Assembly (NCBI GenBank): GCA_015060115.1 | Contig: SUZB01000022.1 | Location: forward strand, 1 to 35,597 | Length of the DNA stretch: 35,597 bases | Source of the DNA: Rikenellaceae bacterium | Lineage (GTDB): Bacteria; Bacteroidota; Bacteroidia; Bacteroidales; Rikenellaceae | Reading direction: 5' to 3' | In this document: piece after piece, positions 14,784 to 22,979 of the stretch | How the letters are laid out: the number at the start of each line of letters is the position of its first letter | How positions within the stretch are numbered: position 1 is the first letter of the stretch | Made by a program: the position numbers and the translations under genes | Notes under the pieces: model-generated | The model's input: only the letters and a program-made list of their open reading frames with translations | Databases searched by the model: none | What the model was told of the DNA's origin: nothing

Positions 14784-17104
14784 TGAGGCTTCTGATTGAT
14801 GGCGTAGAGTGTCCTATTGTGGGTCGTGAGCCAGAGTTGCCTACCTACGATGCCACCCGTCTATGCGATGTTGATGCTTGGCGCGAGGGCAACGATATCG
14901 ACCTTAGGGTAGCCTCTGTGCCTGCCACCGATGAGCTCTTCAAATCTGGTGCAGACCTCTACCATGCCGAGGATTTCAATGCCTCGTACCACGCAGCACG
15001 CCTTGAGGTAGATAGTGTGGCACTCTTCGAGGGGTTGGCAGTGTTGCTGGGCTCGGAGAGCGATGCGGACGGCACAACCTACCGAGTGCGCCTTCGCAGT
15101 GGTGGTGCTGAGTGGGCGGAAAAGGCGGCAACCACAAAGCTTGGAGATATGAAGGTGGATTTCAGCATCTTAATGTCGCTACCGGGTATTGCCGGGTCAT
15201 GGAGCGAAGATAGTCCGGTGCGCTTTCTCCCTCTTTGGCGTGATAGCTATCCTGAACCTACTGCGGCGGGCATCTATGAGGAGCAACGCACGCTGATGCC
15301 CCATAACTATCACCCCTTTATCTCGGTTTTGCCCCTTATCGAGAGCCTTGCCGAGAGGTCGGGGTATAAACTCGATAGCGACTTTTTGCGCTCGGAGAGC
15401 TTTCGACGCCTTATGATGAGCGGTGCGTGGCCTAATGTCGAGAGTTCCACAGCCTATGCAACGATGGGATTTAAGGCTTATCGCACAAAGACGACTACGG
15501 CTGCTGCGAGCGAGGTAGGCAGAGTATATGTCTGGGAGCCACTTATGGCGTCGAATGTTGGTGCTATAGTTGATACGGTAAACCCTGCAGCCACAACCGA
15601 CGAGGGTGTGATGGTGGGAGATGCCTACACCTATGGCGGATGTTTCAGCTTCGAGGATGGTCGTCCCATATTTCGCCCCAAGCGCGATATCAGTGTGGCT
15701 TTCGACTACCATCTGCGTTTTACGACTGACTATCGCATAGCCTCAAGCAAGTTTCTGCAGGGCTTTGACAGGGTAAGTATTGGCACTGGCTGCGAGGTGG
15801 AGATTAAGCTCAACAACCCCTATACCGATCGCCGAAGCTCCTTTACGCCGGGTGTGGAGTATGCGCTCTATATCTTTGATTTCGACCCCGAGAAGGAGTA
15901 TATGCTTAGAGGCTATGGCGCTATCACAGAAGCTGTTACCAAGTTGGTGCTTACCGAGGAGGCTGGCACAGCCGTTTCGCTATACTGGAGGTCGTCGGCA
16001 AATCAGGTCTTTGTGCCATATAACGAAGATTGGGCGCTATACAACGGATATGTTCAGCCTACGGGTCGTCGCACTGTCGAGATTGATGTTCGCTCATCTT
16101 TTGAACGCTACACCCCCACCTCTCCTAAGCGCTTCAACAATATCTTCTTTGGTGGCGCTGCTGAGGGTCAAACACTTACGCTCCATAGTGGGTGTTATGT
16201 AACGCCCGTCTTTGGTGGTGTGGCAGGCTATGGCGAGATGGTTGAGTGGGAGGATATCACCCACCACGATATATCGCTTGCTACGCTTCTCAAGGCCCTA
16301 CAACAGATGTACAACTTGCGCATCTACTCCCACGAGCCCTCGAAGCGCCTTATCATCGAGCCTCGCGATGACTTCTACTCTGGCTCGGTTGTCGATTGGC
16401 GTGAAAGAGAGGTTGGCGACGAGGTGCTCATAGACAAGGGCATCGTAGAGAGCTACGCCACAACGACACTTAAGTATCAGGCGGGTGATGGCGTAATCAG
16501 CCGACTTAAGCAACAGCTCGGCTCGGAGCCTGGTAGCTGGAGCTACCACAATGGGGGCTATGCGGCAAAATTTTCGGAACATAGCATCGTAAATCCCATC
16601 TTTGCCCCCACCGCCTCTATTCATGATTTCGCCCCGTCGGCACCCTCGGCCGAGGTGCTTACGGCAGGTGATCGCGATAGCCTCAACGACGAGGGACTAA
16701 CCCCGCGAGTGGTGCTCTACACAGGCCTTGTCGAGCTACCCAAGGGTGAGTGGTGGGCATCGCCTGTGGTGAGGTCTGCATACCCCCATGCCGCCTTCCA
16801 CAACACCGAGCTTGGCGAGAGCCTCGCCTTTGGCGATAGCGATGGCATCGAGGGCTTGCACCGCTACTACGACACGGAGCTTAGGGAGTGGGCTGAGAGG
16901 GAGGTGGTGGAGCTGACCCTGCATATCGACCCCGACGAGTATCGTGCCCTCTTCGACCCCTCGACCCAGGGTGCCACCATTCGCTCGCTCTTCCGTCTCT
17001 CGGTGGGTGGCCACTCATCGCTCTTTCGCCTGCTCTCCGTCGGCAAATACGATACAACACATCACACGGCACGCTGCCGTTTCCTAAGAACATTTAACGA
17101 TTAA
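14780..17104 (+). CDS. Large phage baseplate/tail-hub-like structural protein
   Basis: 774 residues, the largest product of the module. It begins MMRLLIDGVECPIV, then alternates beta-rich segments; around the middle the passage ISLATLLKALQQMYNLRIYS followed by RLIIEPRDDFYSG resembles tail-hub proteins of Bacteroidetes prophages, which build a platform under the tail tube. The C-terminal part is a compact domain ending in a Cys-Arg-Phe strand. The frame is open from 14762, but the ATG at 14780 overlaps the upstream stop as ATGA and gives a natural N-terminus. No enzyme motif is visible. Without a tail-tube gene in the module its target of attachment is unclear, and it could instead decorate the portal vertex. 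Confidence 0.5.
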   Translation: MMRLLIDGVECPIVGREPELPTYDATRLCDVDAWREGNDIDLRVASVPATDELFKSGADLYHAEDFNASYHAARLEVDSVALFEGLAVLLGSESDADGTTYRVRLRSGGAEWAEKAATTKLGDMKVDFSILMSLPGIAGSWSEDSPVRFLPLWRDSYPEPTAAGIYEEQRTLMPHNYHPFISVLPLIESLAERSGYKLDSDFLRSESFRRLMMSGAWPNVESSTAYATMGFKAYRTKTTTAAASEVGRVYVWEPLMASNVGAIVDTVNPAATTDEGVMVGDAYTYGGCFSFEDGRPIFRPKRDISVAFDYHLRFTTDYRIASSKFLQGFDRVSIGTGCEVEIKLNNPYTDRRSSFTPGVEYALYIFDFDPEKEYMLRGYGAITEAVTKLVLTEEAGTAVSLYWRSSANQVFVPYNEDWALYNGYVQPTGRRTVEIDVRSSFERYTPTSPKRFNNIFFGGAAEGQTLTLHSGCYVTPVFGGVAGYGEMVEWEDITHHDISLATLLKALQQMYNLRIYSHEPSKRLIIEPRDDFYSGSVVDWREREVGDEVLIDKGIVESYATTTLKYQAGDGVISRLKQQLGSEPGSWSYHNGGYAAKFSEHSIVNPIFAPTASIHDFAPSAPSAEVLTAGDRDSLNDEGLTPRVVLYTGLVELPKGEWWASPVVRSAYPHAAFHNTELGESLAFGDSDGIEGLHRYYDTELREWAEREVVELTLHIDPDEYRALFDPSTQGATIRSLFRLSVGGHSSLFRLLSVGKYDTTHHTARCRFLRTFND

Positions 17105-17112
17105 CCCGCTTT

Positions 17113-18264
17113 ATGACTACTTCCGCTTCCCCGCCGACTGCCGTTACCTCGCGCGACCGTCGATATGAACGCCTCATTGCAATGCTTACTCATCACTCTA
17201 TGGTCGATTGGGTTCGCCTCGAGCGTATGGCAATCTCGCACTTTGTTATGCAGCACGCAGTGCCTGGTGTGGGTCGTTGTCGGGCAATGTCGGAGGCTGC
17301 CGTAGCCTTCTCGTGCTCCTACGAGAAGGTGCGACAGGCGGTCTATGAGCAACAAAAACTTCTTAAAACCAAACCTACAATGAACTCAGTAATCAAAATC
17401 AGAAACGAGGCCGAGTGCGCCATAATCGACATTGAGGGCACGATAGGCCTCTCGGAGGAGTGGCAGTTCGACAACCCCGAGAGCCGCGTGGCAACCTACG
17501 AGCGCTTCCGCGAGAGTGTTGCCAAGATTGCCGACCTTAGCTCAGCGCATATCGTGGTCAATATCCGCTCTACGGGTGGCGATGTAAACGATGCACTGCT
17601 TATCTATGAGGCTCTGCGTGCTACAGGTGCTCACATCACCACACGCTGCTACGGCTACACCGCCTCGGCAGCCACCATCGTGGCGCAGGCAGCATCTGAA
17701 GGTTGTCGCCAGATAGCACCCTCGTCGCTCTATCTTATCCACAACTCGCTATGCTCTACCGAGGGCAATGCCGAGGAGTTGCAGGCCGAGGTCGATATGC
17801 TTCGCCAGACCGACCGCCGTTTGGCAGCCATCTATGCCGAGCGCTCAGGGCGTGAGGTAGCGGATATCGAGGCGCTGATGTCGGTAAATGGAGGTCGTGG
17901 TCGCTGGCTATCGCCCGACGAGGCAATTGCCGAAGGCCTTGTCGACAGACTGATACCCTCGGCTACAGAGCCAGCTACGGAGGAGGGTCTCGGCGAGAAG
18001 ACCAAGCGTGGTGTTCAGGCACTGCTTCGAGCTATCGGCATCGACACGACACCCGATGTGGGCGATGATATCAACTATATCCCCCGCATCGAGCACCTGC
18101 CCACAGCTACGGCCAATGGCTCGCTTGTCGCCCTCGATGAGGGGCAGAAGGGGGTTAAGCCAACCACGACAAAGTCTATGGAAGACCCCTCGCCTGTGGA
18201 GCGAAGCCACGATGAGCGTATGACGGCATACGAGCGTGATGTTCGCTCGCTCAGAAATCGCTAA
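17113..18264 (+). CDS. ClpP-type (S14) prohead protease with N-terminal HTH-like and C-terminal scaffold-like regions
   Basis: The core (about residues 92-280) is a ClpP/S14 serine protease of the kind that matures phage heads: NIRSTGGDVNDALLIYEAL, then GYTASAATIVAQAA with nucleophile Ser185, IHNS with His210, and an acidic residue near Asp234. Before it are 89 residues with a helix-turn-helix look (SEAAVAFSCSYEKVRQAVYE); an A-rich stretch and an ATG at 17380 come just before the protease domain, so a second, shorter product may be made. After the protease is about 100 residues of low-complexity, charged sequence ending in DERMTAYERDVRSLRNR, which could serve as the scaffold. It lies directly before the capsid gene, as expected for a head-maturation protease. 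Confidence 0.85.
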   Translation: MTTSASPPTAVTSRDRRYERLIAMLTHHSMVDWVRLERMAISHFVMQHAVPGVGRCRAMSEAAVAFSCSYEKVRQAVYEQQKLLKTKPTMNSVIKIRNEAECAIIDIEGTIGLSEEWQFDNPESRVATYERFRESVAKIADLSSAHIVVNIRSTGGDVNDALLIYEALRATGAHITTRCYGYTASAATIVAQAASEGCRQIAPSSLYLIHNSLCSTEGNAEELQAEVDMLRQTDRRLAAIYAERSGREVADIEALMSVNGGRGRWLSPDEAIAEGLVDRLIPSATEPATEEGLGEKTKRGVQALLRAIGIDTTPDVGDDINYIPRIEHLPTATANGSLVALDEGQKGVKPTTTKSMEDPSPVERSHDERMTAYERDVRSLRNR

Positions 18265-18330
18265 CAATTAACAAACTAACCGACAAATCCAACCTAACTT
18301 TTTTGTTTAACAACCTAAATTTTTACAACT

Positions 18331-19293
18331 ATGGGAATGATTGAAAATCCTAAGCGCTACACAACCCGTGATCTCGAAACCATCTTTTTCCGTCCTATGT
18401 TCAAGGGCGATAGTGCCGAGCAGCTCGGCATCCGCGTAATCTACAATATGCCTATGCCTACGGTGGTGCCTCTGTGGAGTCCTCGCAGCAATGTTTTGCA
18501 GCCATTTACCACCGGCTGGACAGGTGGCGAGAGCGCTAATCGTCAGCAGAAGATTATCGATATGAGCAAGATTAAGGCCGAGGTGGGCTTCTCGGCAGAG
18601 GACTACTTCAACCAGATTTATGAGCTTATCACCAATCGCTCAGATGTTAATCTCGAGGACCTTACCGGCACCGACCTCGAGAAGGCCGAGACCGAGCTCT
18701 TCCGTGCATCTATTGCCGAGAGCATCCGCACGATGATGTGGATTGGCGATACCGAAGCCGAGGATATCAACCTCTTAGATGGCTTCCTTGCCCGCGTATA
18801 TCGCTATGACAAAGTTAAGGGCTTAGACCTCGCTGGCATTAAGGTTGATGGCGATAGCGTTGTCGATATGTTCGAGAAGATGTGGGCGGCAGCACCTCCT
18901 GCGCTCAAGTCGCTCAAGAGCGAGGGTAATCTCGCCTTCTTCTGCACCTCGAATGTGCTCGATGCCTACGAGGCACACCTCGATAAGTTTGGCGCCGATG
19001 CTTCATATACAGATATGACCACTGGTCGTCGTGAGCTTATGTACCACGGTATCCGCCTTATCGATATGGGCATCACGCAGTATCTGCCTCTCGACTCCTT
19101 TGAGGGCGATACACACTGCTTCCTCACCGACCGCCGCAACCTTGTTCTTGCGGTAAACACCGCCGATGACCCCAGCGCCGAGATTCGTATGTGGTACAAT
19201 CCCGACGAGATGGAGAATCGTCAGCGTGCCTCGTTCCTCATTGGTTGCGAGATTCTCGATGAGAGCCTCATTGTCCGTGCCGATTTCTACTAA
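18331..19293 (+). CDS. Probable major capsid protein
   Basis: 320 residues, soluble, acidic, no signal peptide; it sits between a prohead protease and a portal gene, the classic position of a major capsid protein. The sequence is compatible with the HK97 fold: an N-terminal arm, a long helix region (about residues 95-135) rich in E and A, and a C-terminal strand block ending ILDESLIVRADFY. I recognise no signature that would prove the fold, so the call depends on context. It is shorter than many such proteins, as expected if there is no long cleaved delta domain; the scaffold may be supplied by the C-terminus of the protease. A 66-base A/T-rich gap precedes it, the largest inside the module, and may hold a secondary promoter. 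Confidence 0.7.
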   Translation: MGMIENPKRYTTRDLETIFFRPMFKGDSAEQLGIRVIYNMPMPTVVPLWSPRSNVLQPFTTGWTGGESANRQQKIIDMSKIKAEVGFSAEDYFNQIYELITNRSDVNLEDLTGTDLEKAETELFRASIAESIRTMMWIGDTEAEDINLLDGFLARVYRYDKVKGLDLAGIKVDGDSVVDMFEKMWAAAPPALKSLKSEGNLAFFCTSNVLDAYEAHLDKFGADASYTDMTTGRRELMYHGIRLIDMGITQYLPLDSFEGDTHCFLTDRRNLVLAVNTADDPSAEIRMWYNPDEMENRQRASFLIGCEILDESLIVRADFY

Positions 19294-19310
19294 TTAAATG
19301 ATTTTGCGCT

Positions 19311-20531
19311 ATGTCAGAACATCGCATTGCTACACGCATAGCAGCCCCCGAAAACCGTGTCGAGCCCCTCTTGGGCTCGACTGTGGCGGGAGCCTCCGTA
19401 GCCTCGGATAGGGTGTGGCACTGGGGCGACGACAATATGTTGCCTTATGCCCTCTCGCTTATCTCAAGGCGCTCGGTGGCACACCGCCGAATACTCAATG
19501 ACAAGGCCGACTATATCGCCGGCAAGGGCCTTGTCTGTGGCGACAACTCGCCCCTCGTTAGCCACCTTATCGTCTCGGCAAATGGTGATGGCGACACCCT
19601 GCGCGATATCGTTCATCGCTTAGCCTTCGATGAGGCGCTCTTTGGCAACGCCTTTTTGGAGGTGGTAACCGATGCGGAGCATAGCTTCCTTGCGCTCTAC
19701 CACCACGATGCCTCGAAATGTCGTGTGGCACGCGACTCGGAGCATATCATCTTGCACCACAATTGGTCGGCGTTCAACTCCTCGGATGCTCGGTCGTTGC
19801 CCCTCTTCCCCCGTTTCGAGGAGCAGGCCGATAGTACACTACGCACGATGCTCCACTACAAAGATTATGAACCTATGTTTCAGCACTATGGCGTGGCAGG
19901 CTACTTGGCAGCTGTCGATGCTGCTGCTATCGCCTACAAGACCGATAAGTGGAATATCTCGCGCTTGGACAACGCCTTTCAGCTGTCGGGTGTGATGATG
20001 CTCGACAGCGTGGTGGATAGCGAGGCCGAAGCCGACCGCATCGTGCGTATGGCAGAGGAGAAGTTTGCGGGCAACCCCGGTCAGGTGCTCTTCGTCTTGC
20101 GCGACAAGGCCGAGGGCGACAACTCGCGCTTTATCCCCATCAACACCGCCACCGACGGCGATTGGCACACGCTCCACACTCAGGCCGAAAACGACCTTAT
20201 CATTGCCCATTCGTGGTTCCGCTCGCTAAGTGGTCTTGACTACTCATCGGGCTTCTCGTCGGAGCGTATCCTGCACGAATACGAGGTGGCGCTCAACACC
20301 GTGATTCTTCCAGAGCAGGAGCAGCTGTTGTCGCCTATCCGCAAGGTTATCGAGTTGGTATTGGGTGTCGATGCCTCGTCATTAGAGATTGTAAACCGCC
20401 CTCCCACACGCTCAAAACCGCAGTATATGCGCATCTGGGAGGCACGCAAGGCCGATGGCCTCGACTATGACGAGAGCGACCCCGAACAGCAACACTTCCT
20501 TGCCTCGCTTGGTAAAACCTCTAATACTTAG
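19311..20531 (+). CDS. Phage portal protein
   Basis: A dodecameric portal forms the one vertex through which DNA enters and leaves a phage head. This 406-residue protein has the PBSX/HK97-type pattern: WHWGDDNMLPYALSLI near residue 40, KADYIAGKGL (about 66-75), DIVHRLAFDEALFGNAFLE near 105-123, a central alpha-helical stem and crown region, and the helix-rich C-terminal tail after IVNRPPTRSKPQYMRIWEA. It is placed after the capsid gene, whereas most phages encode the portal before the protease and capsid. A portal is kept only if something passes through or attaches to it, yet no terminase is in the window. Confidence 0.82.
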   Translation: MSEHRIATRIAAPENRVEPLLGSTVAGASVASDRVWHWGDDNMLPYALSLISRRSVAHRRILNDKADYIAGKGLVCGDNSPLVSHLIVSANGDGDTLRDIVHRLAFDEALFGNAFLEVVTDAEHSFLALYHHDASKCRVARDSEHIILHHNWSAFNSSDARSLPLFPRFEEQADSTLRTMLHYKDYEPMFQHYGVAGYLAAVDAAAIAYKTDKWNISRLDNAFQLSGVMMLDSVVDSEAEADRIVRMAEEKFAGNPGQVLFVLRDKAEGDNSRFIPINTATDGDWHTLHTQAENDLIIAHSWFRSLSGLDYSSGFSSERILHEYEVALNTVILPEQEQLLSPIRKVIELVLGVDASSLEIVNRPPTRSKPQYMRIWEARKADGLDYDESDPEQQHFLASLGKTSNT

Positions 20532-20537
20532 ACTGTT

Positions 20538-21014
20538 ATGAAGACTTTGATAACCCCGGAGAGTGTCTTTCGCCTCGCCTTTTCCCGAGATGAGCTACTT
20601 GCGCCAAGTGTTGTTATGCCCTCGGATATTGTGGCCGTTGAGGAGCGCCATATTCGCCCTGTGGTTGGCGAGGCGCTATACGGTGCCCTTGCCGAGGGGC
20701 GCTATGCCGACCTTATGGAGGAGTATGTTGCCCCCGCCATCGCTGCCTGGGTGCGCTACGCCATTCAACCCCTGCTCGGACACCGTTGCTCATCGTGCTT
20801 GGTGAGCGAGGGTAACGACTTCTACAACGCCACAACGGCAGATAATGTCCGTATGGCGGCTCTGCAACACAACCTGCGCCACACGGCACAGAGCCTCTCA
20901 CGCCGACTTGGCGACTACCTTAATTCGCACTCTACAGACTTTGCGGAGTACGATCCTGATAAAAACCCCTTAAATCGTTGCTCAATCAATGGAGATATTG
21001 TACAGACTCGTTAG
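20538..21014 (+). CDS. Probable head-tail connector/adaptor
   Basis: 158 residues, all-helical in appearance, without signal peptide. Its order PSDIVAVEERHIRPVVGEAL, then YVAPAIAAWVRYAIQPLLG and a C-terminal helix with LSRRLGDYLNSH resembles the small helical adaptor proteins that dock under the portal in tailed phages, such as those of the DUF6712 kind found in Bacteroidetes prophages. It follows the portal by six bases. The stop lies 26 bases inside the holin gene, so the two are coupled. Identification is by shape and position. Confidence 0.55.
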   Translation: MKTLITPESVFRLAFSRDELLAPSVVMPSDIVAVEERHIRPVVGEALYGALAEGRYADLMEEYVAPAIAAWVRYAIQPLLGHRCSSCLVSEGNDFYNATTADNVRMAALQHNLRHTAQSLSRRLGDYLNSHSTDFAEYDPDKNPLNRCSINGDIVQTR

Positions 21015-21414
21015 TGGCCTTGTCGCCGCCCTCGCCGCCCTCGTTTGCCCTATCGTGCCACTTATCCTCTCGGCCGTAGCCTTTATCTTTGTAGACTTTC
21101 TCACTGGTGTTGCAGCCTCGTATGTCGAGGCACGACGCTCAGGGCGAGAGTGGTGGTTCGAAAGTCGCAAGGCGTGGCGCACAATCCTGAAAACGGTATT
21201 TGTCGTTGCTGGCATCGTAATGTCTTGGGTGCTTGATAGTTGCGTTTTGGAGTTTATGCACCTCAACCTCGCCCGACTATTCACCGGTTTTGTTTGTGGC
21301 GTGGAGCTGTGGTCGTTCTTGGAGAATGGGGCTACAATCAGCCATTCGCCACTCTTGGCGTGGCTTGGTCGTATCGTAAAGCGTCGTGTAGACGAGGAGG
21401 TGCAGGGTGAGTAG
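20989..21414 (+). CDS. Phage holin family protein
   Basis: A 141-residue membrane protein with hydrophobic segments at about residues 8-27 and 28-48, 66-86 and 92-110. The DFLTGVAASYVEARRSG segment between the second and third segments is typical of the holin_4 family found in Bacteroidetes prophages (short loop with D-x-x-TG and basic residues). Holins open the inner membrane so that a lysin can reach the peptidoglycan. It overlaps the lysin gene, the usual holin-lysin pairing. Confidence 0.78.
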   Translation: MEILYRLVSGLVAALAALVCPIVPLILSAVAFIFVDFLTGVAASYVEARRSGREWWFESRKAWRTILKTVFVVAGIVMSWVLDSCVLEFMHLNLARLFTGFVCGVELWSFLENGATISHSPLLAWLGRIVKRRVDEEVQGE

Positions 21415-21418
21415 GGCT

Positions 21419-21832
21419 ATGCGTAACTTAAACCCCGGCAATATCCGCCTCTCGGCAACACGCTTCAAAGGTGAGGTAGTGCCCTCGCGCGACAGCGCAT
21501 TTAAGCAGTTCGAATCGCTGGAGTATGGCTATCGTGCGATGTTTGTCCTGCTCGACACCTATGCACGGCGCTATGGGCTCAGCTCGATACGACAGATGAT
21601 AACGCGCTATGCTCCACCTACTGAGAACTTTACAGATGGCTATGTGCGCTTTGTGGCTCGAAAGTCGGGCATCGCTGCCGATGAGAGGGTAGATAGCCGA
21701 AACCCCCGTGATATGGTGCCCATCGTGGCGGCAATGGCCGAAATCGAGAGTGGCGAAAGCCCCTCGATAGCCGATATTCACCGTGGCTGGAACCTCTTTG
21801 CACGCGACCGAGGTGCGGTGGCTGTGGAGTGA
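21419..21832 (+). CDS. Probable peptidoglycan-active lysin
   Basis: 137 residues starting MRNLNPGNIRLS, the signature N-terminus of a family of small phage structural/lysin proteins with a lysozyme-like fold. The next part EYGYRAMFVLLDTYARRYG and the motif RYAPPTENFTDGYVRFVARK contain acidic and aromatic residues placed as in muramidase or transglycosylase-like domains. The frame is open back to a GTG at 21407 inside the holin gene, but the ATG at 21419 fits the family start. It could be a particle-borne peptidoglycan hydrolase rather than an endolysin. It is the last gene of the module; no terminator separates it from galE. Confidence 0.62.
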   Translation: MRNLNPGNIRLSATRFKGEVVPSRDSAFKQFESLEYGYRAMFVLLDTYARRYGLSSIRQMITRYAPPTENFTDGYVRFVARKSGIAADERVDSRNPRDMVPIVAAMAEIESGESPSIADIHRGWNLFARDRGAVAVE

Positions 21833-21857
21833 AGCGGAGGAAAATTGTAGCTCGCTT

Positions 21858-21889
21858 TTTGCATAAATGCAAAATAAATCCTAACTTTG
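21858..21889 (+). promoter_or_regulatory. Promoter of galE
   Basis: TTTG (21858-21861), 20 bases, TAACTTTG (21882-21889): an exact Bacteroidetes -33/-7 pair. It should start transcription about 22 bases before the galE ATG and marks the end of the phage-derived module. Confidence 0.85.
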
Positions 21890-21918
21890 GCGGTTGTTAA
21901 TATCACAAAACGCAATAT

Positions 21919-22944
21919 ATGAACAAGAGAGTATTGGTTGCTGGTGGTGCAGGCTATATCGGTTCGCACACCGTAGTAGAGCTTACTAAGGCTGGTTTTG
22001 AGGTTGTTATCGTTGATAACTTCTCGAATAGCGACCCCTCGTCGCTCGACGGTATTCGTAAGATTACAGGCATCGAGCCCACCTTTGTAGAGGCCGACTG
22101 CTGCGACAAGGAGGCTATGCGCCGTGTATTCGAGCGCTACGACTTCGACTCGGTTATCCACTTTGCAGCATTCAAGGCTGTGGGTGAGTCGGTTGCTGAG
22201 CCTATGAAGTACTACCGCAACAACCTCCTCTCTTTCGTTACCATTCTCGAGCTTATGAAGGAGTACGGTCGCCACAATGTCGTATTCTCCTCTTCGGCTA
22301 CGGTGTATGGTGATGCCGAGGTGTTGCCCGTAACGGAGCTTACACCCCGCAAGCCTGCCACCTCGCCCTATGGCGCTACAAAGCAGATGTCCGAGGATAT
22401 TCTCCGCGATATGGTCTTTGCCACCGAGGGTCTCAATGGTATTGCGTTGCGATATTTCAACCCCATCGGTGCGCACCCCTCAGCACTTATCGGTGAGTTG
22501 CCCCGTGGTGTGCCCAACAACCTTGTGCCCTACATCACGCAGACCGCTGCCGGCATCCGTGAGTGCCTCTCAATCTTCGGTGATGACTATCCTACGCCCG
22601 ATGGCTCGTGCCTTCGCGACTATATCGACATCGTAGACCTTGCCCGTGCCCATGTGGTGGCTATCGAGCGTATGGTTGAGGGTCGCAACAAGGAGCGCTA
22701 CGAGGTATTCAATGTGGGCACAGGTCGTCCCGTATCGGTATTCGAGCTTGTCAAGGGCTTTGAGGCTGCCAACGACCTAAAGCTCAACTACAAGGTTGCT
22801 CAGCGCCGTGCAGGTGATGTTACGGCCGTGTGGGCAGATACCACGCTTGCCAACGAGGAGCTTGGCTGGCGTGCCGAGCGAGAACTCAACGACACGCTGC
22901 GTGCTGCGTGGGAGTGGGAGAAGTATGTAAGGGGCAATAAATAG
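21919..22944 (+). CDS. galE: UDP-glucose 4-epimerase
   Basis: An NAD-dependent extended short-chain dehydrogenase that interconverts UDP-glucose and UDP-galactose, in the Leloir pathway and for surface sugars. The 341-residue chain has the nucleotide-binding GGAGYIGSHT (residues 8-17), VFSSSATVYG (about residues 115-124) with the catalytic serine, SPYGATKQMSE with the catalytic tyrosine and lysine, and the substrate segment ALRYFNPIGAHPSALIGE. Members that also act on N-acetylated sugars cannot be separated by eye. It has its own promoter and is followed by the barrel gene after 35 bases, with no terminator between. Confidence 0.95.
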   Translation: MNKRVLVAGGAGYIGSHTVVELTKAGFEVVIVDNFSNSDPSSLDGIRKITGIEPTFVEADCCDKEAMRRVFERYDFDSVIHFAAFKAVGESVAEPMKYYRNNLLSFVTILELMKEYGRHNVVFSSSATVYGDAEVLPVTELTPRKPATSPYGATKQMSEDILRDMVFATEGLNGIALRYFNPIGAHPSALIGELPRGVPNNLVPYITQTAAGIRECLSIFGDDYPTPDGSCLRDYIDIVDLARAHVVAIERMVEGRNKERYEVFNVGTGRPVSVFELVKGFEAANDLKLNYKVAQRRAGDVTAVWADTTLANEELGWRAERELNDTLRAAWEWEKYVRGNK

Positions 22945-22979
22945 TCTGTTGTGCCGTTTTAACTCTTAAACGAAGAATA

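Larger units (their letters stand above)
13815..21832 (+). mobile_element. Phage-derived structural and lysis module without packaging genes
   Basis: Eight closely packed same-strand genes: two tail-tip-like proteins, ClpP-type protease, probable capsid, portal, connector, holin, lysin. Several junctions overlap. The order is unusual: tail-tip genes come first and the portal follows the capsid gene. There is no terminase, tail tube, tape measure, repressor, replication gene or integrase, and no attachment-site repeats were found between prfA and galE. All eight frames are open and have host-like GC-rich codons, which points to long residence under selection. Confidence 0.75.

Noticed and set aside
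15197..15712. 171-residue minus-strand frame inside the large tail-hub-like gene
   Set aside because: It is antisense to a long coupled gene; its open length follows from GC-rich codon use.
13815..21832. Calling the module a gene-transfer agent or a phage satellite
   Set aside because: No terminase, headful-type packaging gene or host regulator is present, and satellites carry integrases and regulators. I keep it as a hypothesis rather than as an annotation.
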